Below, in pieces: positions 49,109 through 57,874 of a DNA stretch of 64,000 bases. Position numbers and translations under genes: made by a program. Numbering within the stretch: position 1 is the stretch's first letter; the number at the start of each line of letters is the position of its first letter. The stretch comes from Chromatiales bacterium (GTDB lineage Bacteria > Pseudomonadota > Gammaproteobacteria > UBA6429 > Thiohalophilaceae): the NCBI GenBank assembly GCA_026984045.1, contig JALSSV010000013.1, forward strand, positions 62,001 to 126,000. Reading direction: 5' to 3'. Below the pieces are notes generated by a model. It saw only the letters and a list, made by a program, of their open reading frames with translations, ran no database searches and had not been told where the DNA came from.

Positions 49109-49136
49109 ACCTGATACATGAAGTGCCCCAACAGGG

Positions 49137-49213
49137 AGCCCGGATGAAGCGAAGCGGAATCCGGGGATGGGTTTTTCCCGGATTCCGGCCCTGCGGGCCT
49201 GCATCCAGGCTAC
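49137..49213. repeat. Palindromic intergenic repeat (AGCCCGGATGAAGCG type)
   Basis: An inverted repeat of GGAATCCGGG (49156-49165) and CCCGGATTCC (49177-49186) is nested in outer arms AGCCCGGAT at 49137 and ATCCAGGCTAC ending at 49213. Such elements are widespread in proteobacterial intergenic DNA. It may also terminate lexA transcription. Confidence 0.7.
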
Positions 49214-49305
49214 ACGATGCCCACCCCCTCAAGTTCCCCCTTCCGGCGCCGATATGGCCATAACCAGGGGCCGACCCCGGCCCTAGCGCCCACAGGAGCA
49301 TGGAC

Positions 49306-50169
49306 ATGCAGACGGCGACCCCCTCCCTCGCAACCGGCGGGCAGCCGGTCGACGCGGACAACCCGAACCTCGACACCTTCACCTTCTGGGTGGGCGAGCA
49401 GATGCTGGCCGTGCCCGTGCACAGCGTGCTGTCGGTGACCCAGAACCTGGCCGATCTCAAACCCACCCCCCTCAAGGGGCGCGGCCTGCTCGGCGCCACC
49501 CAGTACCGCGGCAAGCCGGTGGCCATCTACGATCTGGCCGCGATGCTGGACACCGTCTCCGGCCAGCAATACAAGACCGAACTGCTGGATCTGCTGCAGG
49601 CCCGGGAACAGGATCATCTCGACTGGCTGGATGCCCTGGAGGAATCGATCCGCACCGATGCTCCCTTCACCAGGGCCCGCGATCCCCACCAGTGCGCCTT
49701 CGGCCAGTGGTACGACGGTTTCACCACCCGTGACGAAGCCTTCCGGGAAATCCTCGACCGTTTCGACGAACCCCACCGGGAGATCCACGCCCTGGCCGAC
49801 GAACTGCTGGAATACAAGGCCCGCGGCGAGGTGGAAGAAGCCCTCTACCGCCTCGACATCGCCCGCAAGACCGTCCTGCGCCGCCTGCGCAAGACCTTCC
49901 ACCATGCCCGGGTGCAGCTCAAGGAATCGATCCGCGACGTGGTGCTCAACCTCACGGTGGATGGCGAAACGCCCCTGGTGGGTCTGAAAATCGACGAGAT
50001 CAACGACGTAATCACCTATCCCCGCGCCAACCTGCTCGAACTGGCCGAGGTCGGCCTGCCCGTCAACCCGCAGACGCAGCGCCTGTTCCGCGGCTATCTC
50101 AGCAACGACCAGGGCCAGGACTGCCTGCTGATCGATCCCGAGCAGATCATTCCGGTGGCGTCGGAGTAG
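49306..50169 (+). CDS. CheW-domain protein with an inserted zinc-binding CZB domain
   Basis: 287 aa from the ATG at 49306 (AGGAG seven bases upstream; the ATG at 49300 is too close). Residues ~22-82 are the first half of a CheW fold (TFWVGEQMLAVPVHSVLSVT, RGLLGATQYRGKPVAIYDL). Residues ~95-190 form a chemoreceptor zinc-binding domain with ligands H104 (QDHLDW), C130 (QCAFGQWY), H157 and H161 (PHREIH). Residues ~215-285 resume CheW (PLVGLKIDEINDVI, FRGYLSNDQGQDCLLIDPEQII). So CZB appears inserted into a CheW surface loop. It may tune chemotaxis coupling by zinc or oxidation (inference; CZB is known to respond to zinc and hypochlorite). No other che gene is adjacent. Confidence 0.85.
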   Translation: MQTATPSLATGGQPVDADNPNLDTFTFWVGEQMLAVPVHSVLSVTQNLADLKPTPLKGRGLLGATQYRGKPVAIYDLAAMLDTVSGQQYKTELLDLLQAREQDHLDWLDALEESIRTDAPFTRARDPHQCAFGQWYDGFTTRDEAFREILDRFDEPHREIHALADELLEYKARGEVEEALYRLDIARKTVLRRLRKTFHHARVQLKESIRDVVLNLTVDGETPLVGLKIDEINDVITYPRANLLELAEVGLPVNPQTQRLFRGYLSNDQGQDCLLIDPEQIIPVASE

Positions 50170-50284
50170 GGGATATTCGACGCCAGGACGCCGAGGGCGC
50201 AAAACATCGTGTCGGAAGCGGGTTTCCCTCCGCATGCGCGGCCCAGGCCACGGCCAAGCTGCCCAGCCAACCGCAAAGGCCTAA

Positions 50285-50348
50285 TCGCGGCGGAGGCGCC
50301 GCCCCTGCGGCTTGATGTGTACCGGTAGGAGCGGCGCCCCCGCCGCGA
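50285..50348. repeat. REP-like palindromic element (pair)
   Basis: Inverted 22-bp arms with a few mismatches (50285-50306 and 50327-50348) around 20 bp, same family as 23628-23693. Lies between the convergent CheW-CZB and DJ-1 genes. The rest of the 201-bp spacer shows nothing notable. Confidence 0.75.
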
Positions 50349-50370
50349 CCGACTTTTTACGCCCCGGCCT

Positions 50371-50922
50371 TCAGGGCCGCATCAGCGCCCCTTCCACTTC
50401 GTCGCGCTTGGCCTTGCCGGCGAGCAGTTCGATGAGGGTGAGGGCGAAGTCCATGGCCGTGCCGGGGCCACGGGAGGTAACCACCTTGCCGTCCACCACC
50501 ACCGGTTTTTCCTCGTAGATCAGATCCTTCACCGGCTTGCCTTCGAGGCTGCCGGGGTAGGAGGTGGCGTGGCGACCGTCGAGCAGGCCGGCACTGGCGA
50601 GCACCTTGGGGGCCGCGCAGATGGCACCGGTCCAGCGGCCGCTGTCGGCCATCTTCTGCAGCAGCGCGCGGATCCGCGGATCGGCTTCCAGGTGGTCGGC
50701 GCCAGGCAGACCGCCGGGCAGCACCAGCATGTCGAAGTCGCGTTCCAGAACGGCGTCGAGCGTGGTGTCGGGCACGATCACCGTGCCACGGCTGCAGCGC
50801 ACGGGGCCGTCGGCGAGACCGGCGGTGACGACCTCGATGCCGGCCCGGCGCAGGAGATCGATGATGGTGACCGCTTCGAGTTCTTCGCAACCTTCAGCGA
50901 GGGGGACGAGGACGCTTGCCAT
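50371..50922 (-). CDS. DJ-1/PfpI family protein (YajL-like)
   Basis: 183 aa. ATG at 50922 has AAGGAGG seven to eight bases upstream. Seen: VPLAEGCEELEA with the conserved E15, VLPGGLPGADHL, the nucleophile elbow GAICAAPKVLASAGLL with C102, ATSYPG and VTSRGPGTAMDFALTLIELL. This is the YajL/DJ-1 group, linked to protection of proteins from oxidative and carbonyl stress; the enzymatic function is debated. Its first 145 bases overlap the end of the upstream yibQ-like frame. Confidence 0.93.
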   Translation of the reverse strand: MASVLVPLAEGCEELEAVTIIDLLRRAGIEVVTAGLADGPVRCSRGTVIVPDTTLDAVLERDFDMLVLPGGLPGADHLEADPRIRALLQKMADSGRWTGAICAAPKVLASAGLLDGRHATSYPGSLEGKPVKDLIYEEKPVVVDGKVVTSRGPGTAMDFALTLIELLAGKAKRDEVEGALMRP

Positions 50923-51674
50923 GTGGGTTTCCTCCTTGGGTTCTGTCGCCAGGCGACGAGCCGCGAGACGGGCACCAGTTCCACGCCCCGCCGTTGCAGG
51001 GTGGGCAACCAGCGTTCCAGCGCCGCCAGGGTCTTCGGCAGGGGATGACCGATGCCGAGGGCGCTGCCCTTGCGATGGGCCCGATCGATCAGTTTTTCAA
51101 GCTGGGTGTCGATGATCGCCGCGTCGTCCCGGTAGTCGATGAACACGTCGCGATGGGTGACGGGGAGGGCGCGGCGGCGGGCTTCCCGTTCGGCCACGGT
51201 GGCGGCGGTGGTGCGGCTGTCGACGAAATAGAGATCGCTGCGGAACATCAGGGTCTGCATCAGCCAGCGCATGCGCAGGGGATCGGCGGTGAGCCGGCTG
51301 CCCATGTGGTTGTTGAGGCCGCGCACGTGGGGCACCGAGGCGAGGCCGGCGAATACCGTGCGCTTGAAGTCCTTTTCCGCCTGGGTTTCGGTAAGCGCCC
51401 CGGGCCCGAGGCGGTTGCCGCCGGCCGCCTCCATGGGCAGGTGAAGCATGATCTCCTTGCCCAGGCGGTGGGCCGTCTCGGCAAGGCTGCGGGAGTGGGG
51501 CGCATGGGGGAGGATGGCCACGGTCACCGCGCCGGGCAGATGCACCGCCCGTTCGCCGTCGGCGGCCCGCCAGCCGAGATCGTCGATGATCAGGGCCACG
51601 AGCGGCCGGGCCTGGGCGCAGCCGGCGGTGAAGGCGGCCAGCAAGCCGAGCAGCAGGGCCAGCGCCTTGCGCAT
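50778..51674 (-). CDS. Divergent polysaccharide deacetylase family protein (YibQ-like)
   Basis: 298 aa. Signal peptide at the start (RKALALLLGLLAAFTAGCAQA, cleavage near residue 22). The catalytic-domain pattern of the YibQ group follows: VALIIDDLGWR, VTVAILPHAPHS, KEIMLHLPMEA, GLNNHMGSRLTAD, FVDSRTTA and ALGIGHP. Recognisable homology ends near residue 250 (VPVSRLVAWR). The last ~48 residues are Ser/Pro/Arg-rich and are simply the DJ-1 gene read in another frame. So the stop codon was probably lost and the protein now carries a non-native tail. Neighbours ctpA and envC are its usual partners in cell-wall turnover. Confidence 0.88.
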   Translation of the reverse strand: MRKALALLLGLLAAFTAGCAQARPLVALIIDDLGWRAADGERAVHLPGAVTVAILPHAPHSRSLAETAHRLGKEIMLHLPMEAAGGNRLGPGALTETQAEKDFKRTVFAGLASVPHVRGLNNHMGSRLTADPLRMRWLMQTLMFRSDLYFVDSRTTAATVAEREARRRALPVTHRDVFIDYRDDAAIIDTQLEKLIDRAHRKGSALGIGHPLPKTLAALERWLPTLQRRGVELVPVSRLVAWRQNPRRKPTWQASSSPSLKVAKNSKRSPSSISCAGPASRSSPPVSPTAPCAAAVAR

Positions 51675-51690
51675 CGCCCGGCAAACCCGC

Positions 51691-53010
51691 CTACTTGCCC
51701 GCCTTCAGCAGATTCAGCCCCTTGAGGACGATGAGCGCTTCGTAGACCGGATAGTCCTCGGTGACCAGCTTCTTGCCGTTGCCCTTCGCTTTTGGCTTGC
51801 CCTTTTCCTTCCTTCCCTTGCCGTTGGGATTGGCCAGGTGGCCGGAGAGATCGGCTTCGGTAAGCGGCTTGAAGCGCTCTTCCTGCTCCTTGATCTGCAG
51901 GTTGTCGAGCACGATGTCCGGCATGATGCCCTCCGCCTGGATGGACCGGCCCGAGGGGGTGTAGTAGCGGGCCGTGGTCAGCTTCAGGGCCGTGTCGTTG
52001 CCCAGCGGGATCACGGTCTGCACCGAGCCCTTGCCGAAGGTACGGTGGCCCATGAGGATGGCACGCCGGTGATCCTGCAGGGCACCGGCGACGATTTCCG
52101 AGGCCGAGGCGGAACCTTCGTTGACCAGCACCACGATTGGGGCACCGGCAATCAGATCCCCCGGACGAGCCGAGCGCACCAGCTTGTTGTCCTCGGTACG
52201 GCCCTTCACCGAGACGATCACGCCTTCGTCGAGGAACACGTCGGAGACGGCCACGGCCGAGTCGAGCAGGCCGCCGGGGTTGTTGCGCAGATCCAGCACC
52301 AGGCCCTTGAGCCGCCCGCCGTTCTCCTTGCGCAGCTTGCGGAGGGCCTTGCGCAGATCGGCGGCGGTGCGTTCCTGGAACTGGGAGATCCGCACGTAGT
52401 CGTAACCATCTTCCAGCACCTTCGACTTGACGCTCTTGACCCGGATCTTGGCCCGGGTGAGGGTGATCCTGAGCGGCTTCTCCTCGCCTTCGCGGACGAT
52501 GGTGAGGGTGATCTTGGTGCCGGGCTTGCCGCGCATGATGTTCACGGCCTGATCCAGGGTCAGGCCCTTCACCGGCGTGTCGTCCAGACGAATGATCAGA
52601 TCCCCGGCCTGCACGCCGGCCCGCTGGGCGGGAGTGTCGTCGATGGGTGAGATGACCTTGACGAAGCCGTCTTCCATGCCCACCACGATCCCCAGGCCGC
52701 CGAACTCGCCGGTGGTACCGACGCGCAGCTCCTCGAAGTCCTTGCGATCGAGATAGGAGGAATGGGGATCGAGCCCGGTGACCATGCCGCGGATGGCATT
52801 CTCGAGCAGGGTCTTGTCGTCCACCTCGTCCACATAGTTGGCCTTGATCTTGCCGAACACCTCGCTCAGGGTGCGCACCATGTCCAGCGGCAGGCCGGCG
52901 GCCTGGCTGCGCGCGGGCCTATCGGCCAGCACCCCGTGGGTCAGTGCCAGGGACACGCCCAGCAGCAAACCGGCGAGCAGAATGAGAAGGTTGCGGGTCA
53001 GCAGATTCAT
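51691..53010 (-). CDS. ctpA: S41-family C-terminal processing peptidase
   Basis: 439 aa from the ATG at 53010 (AGGAGA about nine bases upstream). Signal/anchor segment MNLLTRNLLILLAGLLLG, helical linker (~40-95), PDZ domain (~98-180; GEFGGLGIVVGMEDG, cited in part, and AGVQAGDLIIRLDD), then the S41 core with YVRISQFQ, LDLRNNPGGLL, the serine motif VNEGSASASEIVAGAL (residues ~297-311), and the Lys of GKGSVQT (K327). Cleaves exported proteins near their C-termini. C-terminal tail holds a Lys/Gly-rich stretch (NGKGRKEKGKPKAKGNGKK). Lies between envC and yibQ in the standard order. Confidence 0.95.
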   Translation of the reverse strand: MNLLTRNLLILLAGLLLGVSLALTHGVLADRPARSQAAGLPLDMVRTLSEVFGKIKANYVDEVDDKTLLENAIRGMVTGLDPHSSYLDRKDFEELRVGTTGEFGGLGIVVGMEDGFVKVISPIDDTPAQRAGVQAGDLIIRLDDTPVKGLTLDQAVNIMRGKPGTKITLTIVREGEEKPLRITLTRAKIRVKSVKSKVLEDGYDYVRISQFQERTAADLRKALRKLRKENGGRLKGLVLDLRNNPGGLLDSAVAVSDVFLDEGVIVSVKGRTEDNKLVRSARPGDLIAGAPIVVLVNEGSASASEIVAGALQDHRRAILMGHRTFGKGSVQTVIPLGNDTALKLTTARYYTPSGRSIQAEGIMPDIVLDNLQIKEQEERFKPLTEADLSGHLANPNGKGRKEKGKPKAKGNGKKLVTEDYPVYEALIVLKGLNLLKAGK

Positions 53011-53143
53011 GTCCGGGTCTCTCCTGTGGCCCCGGCGGGACCGTTTCCTTGTGTTCGGCCGCAATGGACGGCCGCCAGTCGCGTGATATTACAGCAGACG
53101 GCAACGGGTGGCGAGGGCACCGCCCTCCGCCCGGATATTCGGG

Positions 53144-54331
53144 TTAGCGGCGGGCCAGTGCCGCGCCGCTGCACCAGCGCAGTGGATTGGTGGGCTTGCC
53201 GTTGTGACGGATTTCGAAATACAGGGCGCTTTGCGCCTGGCCGCCGCTGCGCCCGACCGTGGCGATTGGCTCGCCGGCTTCGACCCAGTCGCCCACTTCC
53301 TTGAACAGGCTCTGGTTCTGGCCGTAGAGGCTCATGTAACCGTCGCCGTGATCGAGGATCAGCAGCAGGCCGTAACCGCGCAGCCAGTCGGCGTAGGCCA
53401 CCCGCCCGCGGGCGATGGCCCGCACGGTGCGCCCCTCGCGGGCCAGGATCCGCACCCCGTTCCATTTCAGATCGCTGCGCTGGCGGACCTTGCCGTAGAG
53501 CTTCTGCACCTTGCCTTTGACCGGCCAGGGCAGCTTGCCGCGACGGCTGGCGAAGGGCCGTTCCATGCCCGTGTCGGCCAGCAGATCGGTGAGGCTGGAC
53601 TCGATGGCCTCGAGCACCGCGCGCAGCTGCCGCTCGTTTTCCTGCAGGTGGGCGATGGCCTGCTCCCGGTTGCGCAGCTCGGCCTGCAGGCGGGCCACCA
53701 CCTTGCGGCGCTGGCGCCGATCCACGCGCAGGGCCTGCTGGCGTTCCAGGGTGCGCTGGCGCAGGGTCTCGAGGCGGGCTGTCTCCTCGCGCACCTGCCC
53801 GGCGATCCGCGCCAGCGCCTCCAGGGTGTCGCGCACCGCGTCGATGCGCTTCTGGCGGGCGGCGTTGAAATAGCGGTAATAGACCACCACCCGGCCGAGG
53901 CGGGCCGGGTCTTCCTGGTTGAGCAGCAACTTGAGGTATTCCTGACGGCCGATCATCCAGGCGGCGCGGACCTGGCGGGCCAGCAGTTCGCGCTGGGTGG
54001 CCAGCTTGCGCCGGAGCGCGCCTTCCTCGCGGCGCAGTTCCCGCAACTTCCTGCGCCGGGTCCGCAGCTTCCGCTCCAGCGCCTTGAGTTCGCGCACGGT
54101 GCGGCCGATCCGCCGCTCCACCTCGCGCAGGGCCTTCTGATCCCGATTGAAGCGGCTGCGCACCGCATCCCGCTCGGCCCGCAGGGCCTCGAGCCGCTGC
54201 TGCAACCGTTCCAGTTCGCGGGCCTTGGCCTGCCGTTCGCTCTCGCTCAGGGCAGGCGCGGCCGTCGCCGGCAGGGCCAGCGCGGTGAACAGCAACAGGA
54301 TCAGGAAACGGGGCAGCACGATGGCGGCCAT
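53144..54331 (-). CDS. envC: EnvC-type murein hydrolase activator
   Basis: 395 aa. Signal peptide (LILLLFTALALPATAAPA), long coiled coil (~28-245; many Arg/Glu/Leu heptads, e.g. ERLQQRLEALRAERDAV), and a C-terminal LytM/M23 domain (~270-390; YADWLRGYGLLLILDHGDGYMSLYG, cited in part). Of the M23 zinc ligands the first His is replaced by Asn (WNGVRI) and the later HxH by EIRHNG, so it is a non-catalytic activator of AmiA/AmiB-type amidases at the division septum, as in EnvC. The short Trp-Cys-Ser end is unusual. Preceded by gpmI at 23 bp, the normal gpmI-envC-ctpA order. Confidence 0.93.
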   Translation of the reverse strand: MAAIVLPRFLILLLFTALALPATAAPALSESERQAKARELERLQQRLEALRAERDAVRSRFNRDQKALREVERRIGRTVRELKALERKLRTRRRKLRELRREEGALRRKLATQRELLARQVRAAWMIGRQEYLKLLLNQEDPARLGRVVVYYRYFNAARQKRIDAVRDTLEALARIAGQVREETARLETLRQRTLERQQALRVDRRQRRKVVARLQAELRNREQAIAHLQENERQLRAVLEAIESSLTDLLADTGMERPFASRRGKLPWPVKGKVQKLYGKVRQRSDLKWNGVRILAREGRTVRAIARGRVAYADWLRGYGLLLILDHGDGYMSLYGQNQSLFKEVGDWVEAGEPIATVGRSGGQAQSALYFEIRHNGKPTNPLRWCSGAALARR

Positions 54332-54354
54332 GATACGCGAGGGCGGCGCGGGGA

Positions 54355-55956
54355 TCAGCTCGCCTGGCGCTTGACGACGGAGGCCGGTTCGGCGTCTTCC
54401 TTCTCGGCGTGATCGATCAGGCTGTGGCCCTTCATCTCCACCGGCTGGGGCAGGCCCATCAGCTCCAGCATGGTGGGCGCCAGATCGGACAATGCGCCCC
54501 CATGCTGCTGGAGCGCCAGATCGCGGCCCACGTAGATCAGCGGCACGGGGTTGCTGGTGTGGGCGGTGTGGGGCTGGCCGGTGTCCGGATCCCGCATCTG
54601 TTCGGCGTTGCCATGATCGGCGGTGATCAGCAGCTCGCCCCCCCGTGCGCGCACCGTGTCCACCAGGCGGCCGAGACAGCCATCCAGGTATTCGATGGCC
54701 TGTACGGTCGCTTCGTAATTGCCGGTGTGACCGACCATGTCGGGGTTGGCGTAGTTGACGACGATCACTTCGTAGCGATCCGCCTCAATGGCCGCCACCA
54801 GCTTGTCGGTCACCTCGCCGGCGGACATCTCGGGCTGCTGGTCGTAGGTGGCCACGTCGGGCGAGTCGATGAGGATCCGATCCTCGAACTCGAAGGGTTC
54901 CTCGCGGCCGCCGTTGAAGAAAAAGGTCACGTGGGCGTATTTCTCGGTCTCGGCGATGCGCAGCTGGTGCATGCCCAGGCCCGAGATGTACTCGCCGAAG
55001 ACGTTCTTCAGCCGCTCCGGCGGATAGGCCACGGGAATGTCGTACTGGCTGTTGTACTCGGTGAGGCTCACGAACTGGCCCAGCCGCGGCCAGGCCTTGC
55101 GCGCGAAACAGTCGAAGTCGGGCTCGATGAAGGGTCGGGTGATCTGCCGCGCCCGGTCGGAGCGGAAGTTCATGAACACGATCACGTCGCCGTCTTCCAC
55201 CCGCACCGGCTCGCTGCCCTCGGGCACGATGGCGGTGGCCTTGACGAACTCGTCGGTCTCGCCCCGTTCATAGGCCGCCTGCAGGCCGGTGAGTGCATCG
55301 GGGGTGGTGAACTCGCCCTGACCGAGGGTGATGAGATCGTAGGCCTTTTCGATCCGCGGCCAGCGGTGATCCCGATCCATGGCGTAATAGCGGCCGATCA
55401 TGGAAGCGAAGCGACCGCCACCGAGTTCGTCGAACTTCGCCTGCATCCTGCGCAGCGATTCCTCGGCGCTTTGCGGCGGGGTGTCGCGCCCGTCGAGAAA
55501 GGCGTGCAGATAGACCCGCTCGGCACCGCGGCGCACCGCCAGCTCCACCATGGCATGGATGTGATTCTCGTGGCTGTGCACGCCCCCGGGAGAGAGCAGG
55601 CCGAGGATGTGCACGGCCTTGCCTGCGTCCTTCGCCAGCTCCACCGCATCCACCAGGGTCTGGTTGGTGAAGAAGGAACCGGTCTTGATGGAGCGGGTGA
55701 CCCGGGTGTATTCCTGGTACACCACGCGTCCGGCGCCCAGGTTCAGGTGGCCCACTTCCGAGTTGCCCATCTGCTCCGAGGGCAGACCCACCGAAGCGCC
55801 AGACCCCTGAATGAGAGTATGGGGATAATCGGCCCACAGGCGATCCCAGACCGGCTTGCGGGCGGCGGCGATGGCGTTGTAGTCCGTGGATTCCGAATAT
55901 CCCCAGCCGTCGAGGATCACCAGGACCATGGGCTTGATGCGGGCAGTGTCTGACAT
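54355..55956 (-). CDS. gpmI: 2,3-bisphosphoglycerate-independent phosphoglycerate mutase
   Basis: 533 aa from the ATG at 55956. Interconverts 3- and 2-phosphoglycerate using two Mn2+ and a phosphoserine. Seen: [10 protein letters not shown] with the first metal Asp, nucleophile S66 in [65 protein letters not shown] and [12 protein letters not shown] with metal-binding DH. A TATAAT on the minus strand (complement of 56010-56015) is the likely -10. Length is slightly above the E. coli enzyme. Start of a gpmI-envC-ctpA-yibQ-DJ-1 run. Confidence 0.97.
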   Translation of the reverse strand: MSDTARIKPMVLVILDGWGYSESTDYNAIAAARKPVWDRLWADYPHTLIQGSGASVGLPSEQMGNSEVGHLNLGAGRVVYQEYTRVTRSIKTGSFFTNQTLVDAVELAKDAGKAVHILGLLSPGGVHSHENHIHAMVELAVRRGAERVYLHAFLDGRDTPPQSAEESLRRMQAKFDELGGGRFASMIGRYYAMDRDHRWPRIEKAYDLITLGQGEFTTPDALTGLQAAYERGETDEFVKATAIVPEGSEPVRVEDGDVIVFMNFRSDRARQITRPFIEPDFDCFARKAWPRLGQFVSLTEYNSQYDIPVAYPPERLKNVFGEYISGLGMHQLRIAETEKYAHVTFFFNGGREEPFEFEDRILIDSPDVATYDQQPEMSAGEVTDKLVAAIEADRYEVIVVNYANPDMVGHTGNYEATVQAIEYLDGCLGRLVDTVRARGGELLITADHGNAEQMRDPDTGQPHTAHTSNPVPLIYVGRDLALQQHGGALSDLAPTMLELMGLPQPVEMKGHSLIDHAEKEDAEPASVVKRQAS

Positions 55957-56203
55957 GTTGCTAGTTATGGTATCCGTACGGCGCGGTATCAAGATTTGGA
56001 CTCGGTCTAATTATAACCCGAACCCGTTCTTCCGGCATGAATTCGAGGCCAATCTTGCGAAATTTGTGGGGAAAAGCGCCCTGGCCCTTCTCAAATGGCA
56101 GATAATTGTATAATGTTTTAGTGATAAAAGGCACTCCAACGGGAGTCACCCTCCGCGGTGATCACCCCCGCTCAATCGGAACGAGCACGCACAGGGCAGG
56201 AAC

Positions 56204-56533
56204 ATGATGAATCTCTCCGAACCGACCACCCTGCTGACCCGCGACGAGGACATCGACCGCGCCTCCCGCTCCCTCAAGGCCATGTCCCACCCGCTGCGCC
56301 TGAAGATCCTCTGCACCCTCGGGGATCGGGAGATCAGCGTCCAGGACATCGTCGAACACGTGGGCACTTCCCAGAGCAACATCTCCCAGCATCTGGCCAT
56401 CCTGCGCGACAAGGGCATTCTCGACTCGCGCAAGGACGCCAACCGGGTCTACTACCGGGTCGGCGACGCCCGCACCCTGCGCCTGATCAGCATGATGCGC
56501 GAAGTGTTCTGCAACCCCCCCGAGCAGGACTGA
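56204..56533 (+). CDS. ArsR-family transcriptional regulator
   Basis: 109 aa (tandem ATGs at 56204 and 56207; ribosome site AGGA immediately upstream). Winged HTH: RSLKAMSHPLRLKILCTLGD, recognition region VQDIVEHVGTSQSNISQHLAILRDKGIL, wing KDANRVYYRVGD. Cysteines: one in LKILCTL and one in VFCNPP near the end, spaced about as in BigR/SqrR-type sulfur-responsive repressors that use two Cys, but the match is not decisive. Upstream TATAAT at 56109-56114. It precedes a rhodanese, glutaredoxin and thioredoxin run, hinting at sulfur or redox sensing. The perfect palindrome before the DUF2892 gene could be a target. Confidence 0.9.
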   Translation: MMNLSEPTTLLTRDEDIDRASRSLKAMSHPLRLKILCTLGDREISVQDIVEHVGTSQSNISQHLAILRDKGILDSRKDANRVYYRVGDARTLRLISMMREVFCNPPEQD

Positions 56534-56570
56534 CCCATCCCCGCTGCAGGCTGGCGCCCCGCCGCCAGCC

Positions 56571-56579
56571 TGCTACAAT
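56571..56579 (+). promoter_or_regulatory. Extended -10 promoter for rhodanese-grx-trx run
   Basis: TGCTACAAT has the TGn extension plus TACAAT, 55 bp before the rhodanese GTG. Placed 38 bp after the arsR stop, so the downstream genes need not depend on arsR transcription. Confidence 0.5.
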
Positions 56580-56633
56580 GCCGCCGCGCCCGGTGCGCCT
56601 CCGGACATCCCCCGCTTTCCCCAAGGAGTTCCC

Positions 56634-57059
56634 GTGCAAGACTTCCTGACCTTCGTCAGCCAGAACCTGCTGCTGTTCGCGGCCCTGGCCGTCACCCTGG
56701 TGATGCTGTTTCTCAACCTGTTCGGCGCCCGCCTCAAGGGCTACCAGCCCGTGGATCCGGCCGAGGCGGTCAACCTCATCAACCACGAAAACGCCCTGGT
56801 GCTCGACGTGCGCGAGGCCAGCGAATACCAGTCGGGCCACATCCTCGACGCCCGGCACATCCCCCAGTCGGCCCTGGCCAAGCGCCTCGCCGAGCTTGAA
56901 AAGGACAAACAGCGCCCCATCATCTTGGTATGTCGATCGGGCAGCCGCTCGGCGCATGCGGCCGGGGTGCTGAAGAAGCACGGCTTCGAGAAGGTCTACA
57001 ACCTCAGTGGCGGGATCATGGCCTGGCAGAACGCCAGTCTGCCCCTGACCCGCAAGTAG
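56634..57059 (+). CDS. Membrane-anchored rhodanese (YibN-like)
   Basis: 141 aa from a GTG start with AAGGAG six bases upstream. One membrane segment (~10-30; LLLFAALAVTLVMLFLNLF) followed by a rhodanese domain (~40-138): VLDVREASEYQSGHI, active-site loop VCRSGSRSA with C100, and NLSGGIMAWQNA. Transfers sulfur as Cys persulfide; the membrane form precedes grxC-secB in many gammaproteobacteria (YibN). Same order here, with trxC added. Confidence 0.93.
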   Translation: MQDFLTFVSQNLLLFAALAVTLVMLFLNLFGARLKGYQPVDPAEAVNLINHENALVLDVREASEYQSGHILDARHIPQSALAKRLAELEKDKQRPIILVCRSGSRSAHAAGVLKKHGFEKVYNLSGGIMAWQNASLPLTRK

Positions 57060-57094
57060 CCGTTTCCCGCACCCCGAAGTTCAAGGAGCCCGCC

Positions 57095-57352
57095 ATGCCC
57101 GACGTGGTCATGTACAGCACCAAGTTCTGCCCCTACTGCGTGCGCGCCCGCATGCTGCTGGAGAGCAAGAACGTGCCCTACACCGACATCCGCATCGACG
57201 AACAACCCGACCGCCGGGCCGAAATGGAACAGCGCGCGCAGCGCACCTCGGTGCCGCAGATCTTCATCGGCGACGAGCACGTGGGCGGCTGCGACGATCT
57301 CTTCGCCCTGGAGGCCCACGGCGAACTGGATCGCAAACTCGGACTGGAGTGA
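57095..57352 (+). CDS. grxC: Glutaredoxin 3 (GrxC)
   Basis: 85 aa; AAGGAG site upstream of the ATG at 57095. Dithiol active site C12-P-Y-C15 (STKFCPYCVRA), TSVPQIFIGDEHVGGCDDLFALEA with the cis-Pro and glutathione-binding Gly-Gly-Cys-Asp. Reduces disulfides with glutathione, linking to the gor gene elsewhere in the window. Confidence 0.96.
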   Translation: MPDVVMYSTKFCPYCVRARMLLESKNVPYTDIRIDEQPDRRAEMEQRAQRTSVPQIFIGDEHVGGCDDLFALEAHGELDRKLGLE

Positions 57353-57359
57353 AACCGAC

Positions 57360-57794
57360 ATGAGCCAAGCCCTGCACGTGGTCTGCCCCCACTGCGACAG
57401 CGTCAACCGCGTGCCGCAGGAGAAGCTGGGCGCCGGCGGCAAATGCGGCAAGTGCGGCCGGCCCCTGTTCACCGGCAAGCCCCTGGAGCTGCACGCCGGC
57501 AATTTCGACGCCCACGTGAACAAGAGCGACCTCCCGGTGCTGGTGGACTTCTGGGCTCCCTGGTGCGGCCCCTGCCGCATGATGGCGCCGGTGTTCCAGC
57601 AGGCCGCCGCCCAGCTCGAACCGCACATGCGCCTGGCCAAGGTCAACACCGAACAGGAACAGCAGCTTGCCGCCCGTTTCGGCATCCGCTCCATCCCCAC
57701 CCTGGCCGTATTCAAAAAGGGCCAGGAGCTGGGCCGCATGGCCGGCGCCATGGATCTGCAGAACCTGCTGCGCTGGGCCCGTCAATTCGGCTGA
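57360..57794 (+). CDS. trxC: Thioredoxin TrxC (zinc-finger thioredoxin 2)
   Basis: 144 aa. N-terminal zinc finger with C9/C12 (CPHC) and C29/C32 (CGKC), then the thioredoxin fold with W68-C-G-P-C72 (APWCGPCRMMAP), cis-Pro in SIPTLAVF. This two-part form is thioredoxin 2, often tied to oxidative-stress response. Seven bases after grxC, so same transcript. Insertion of trxC between grxC and secB is less common than grxC-secB alone. Confidence 0.97.
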   Translation: MSQALHVVCPHCDSVNRVPQEKLGAGGKCGKCGRPLFTGKPLELHAGNFDAHVNKSDLPVLVDFWAPWCGPCRMMAPVFQQAAAQLEPHMRLAKVNTEQEQQLAARFGIRSIPTLAVFKKGQELGRMAGAMDLQNLLRWARQFG

Positions 57795-57874
57795 CGGCAG
57801 AGAAAGGATGAAAGAGGAAAGAGAAAAGGGGTACCATTCCCCCTGCCTCTTTTCACTTCATCACTGAACAAAAA

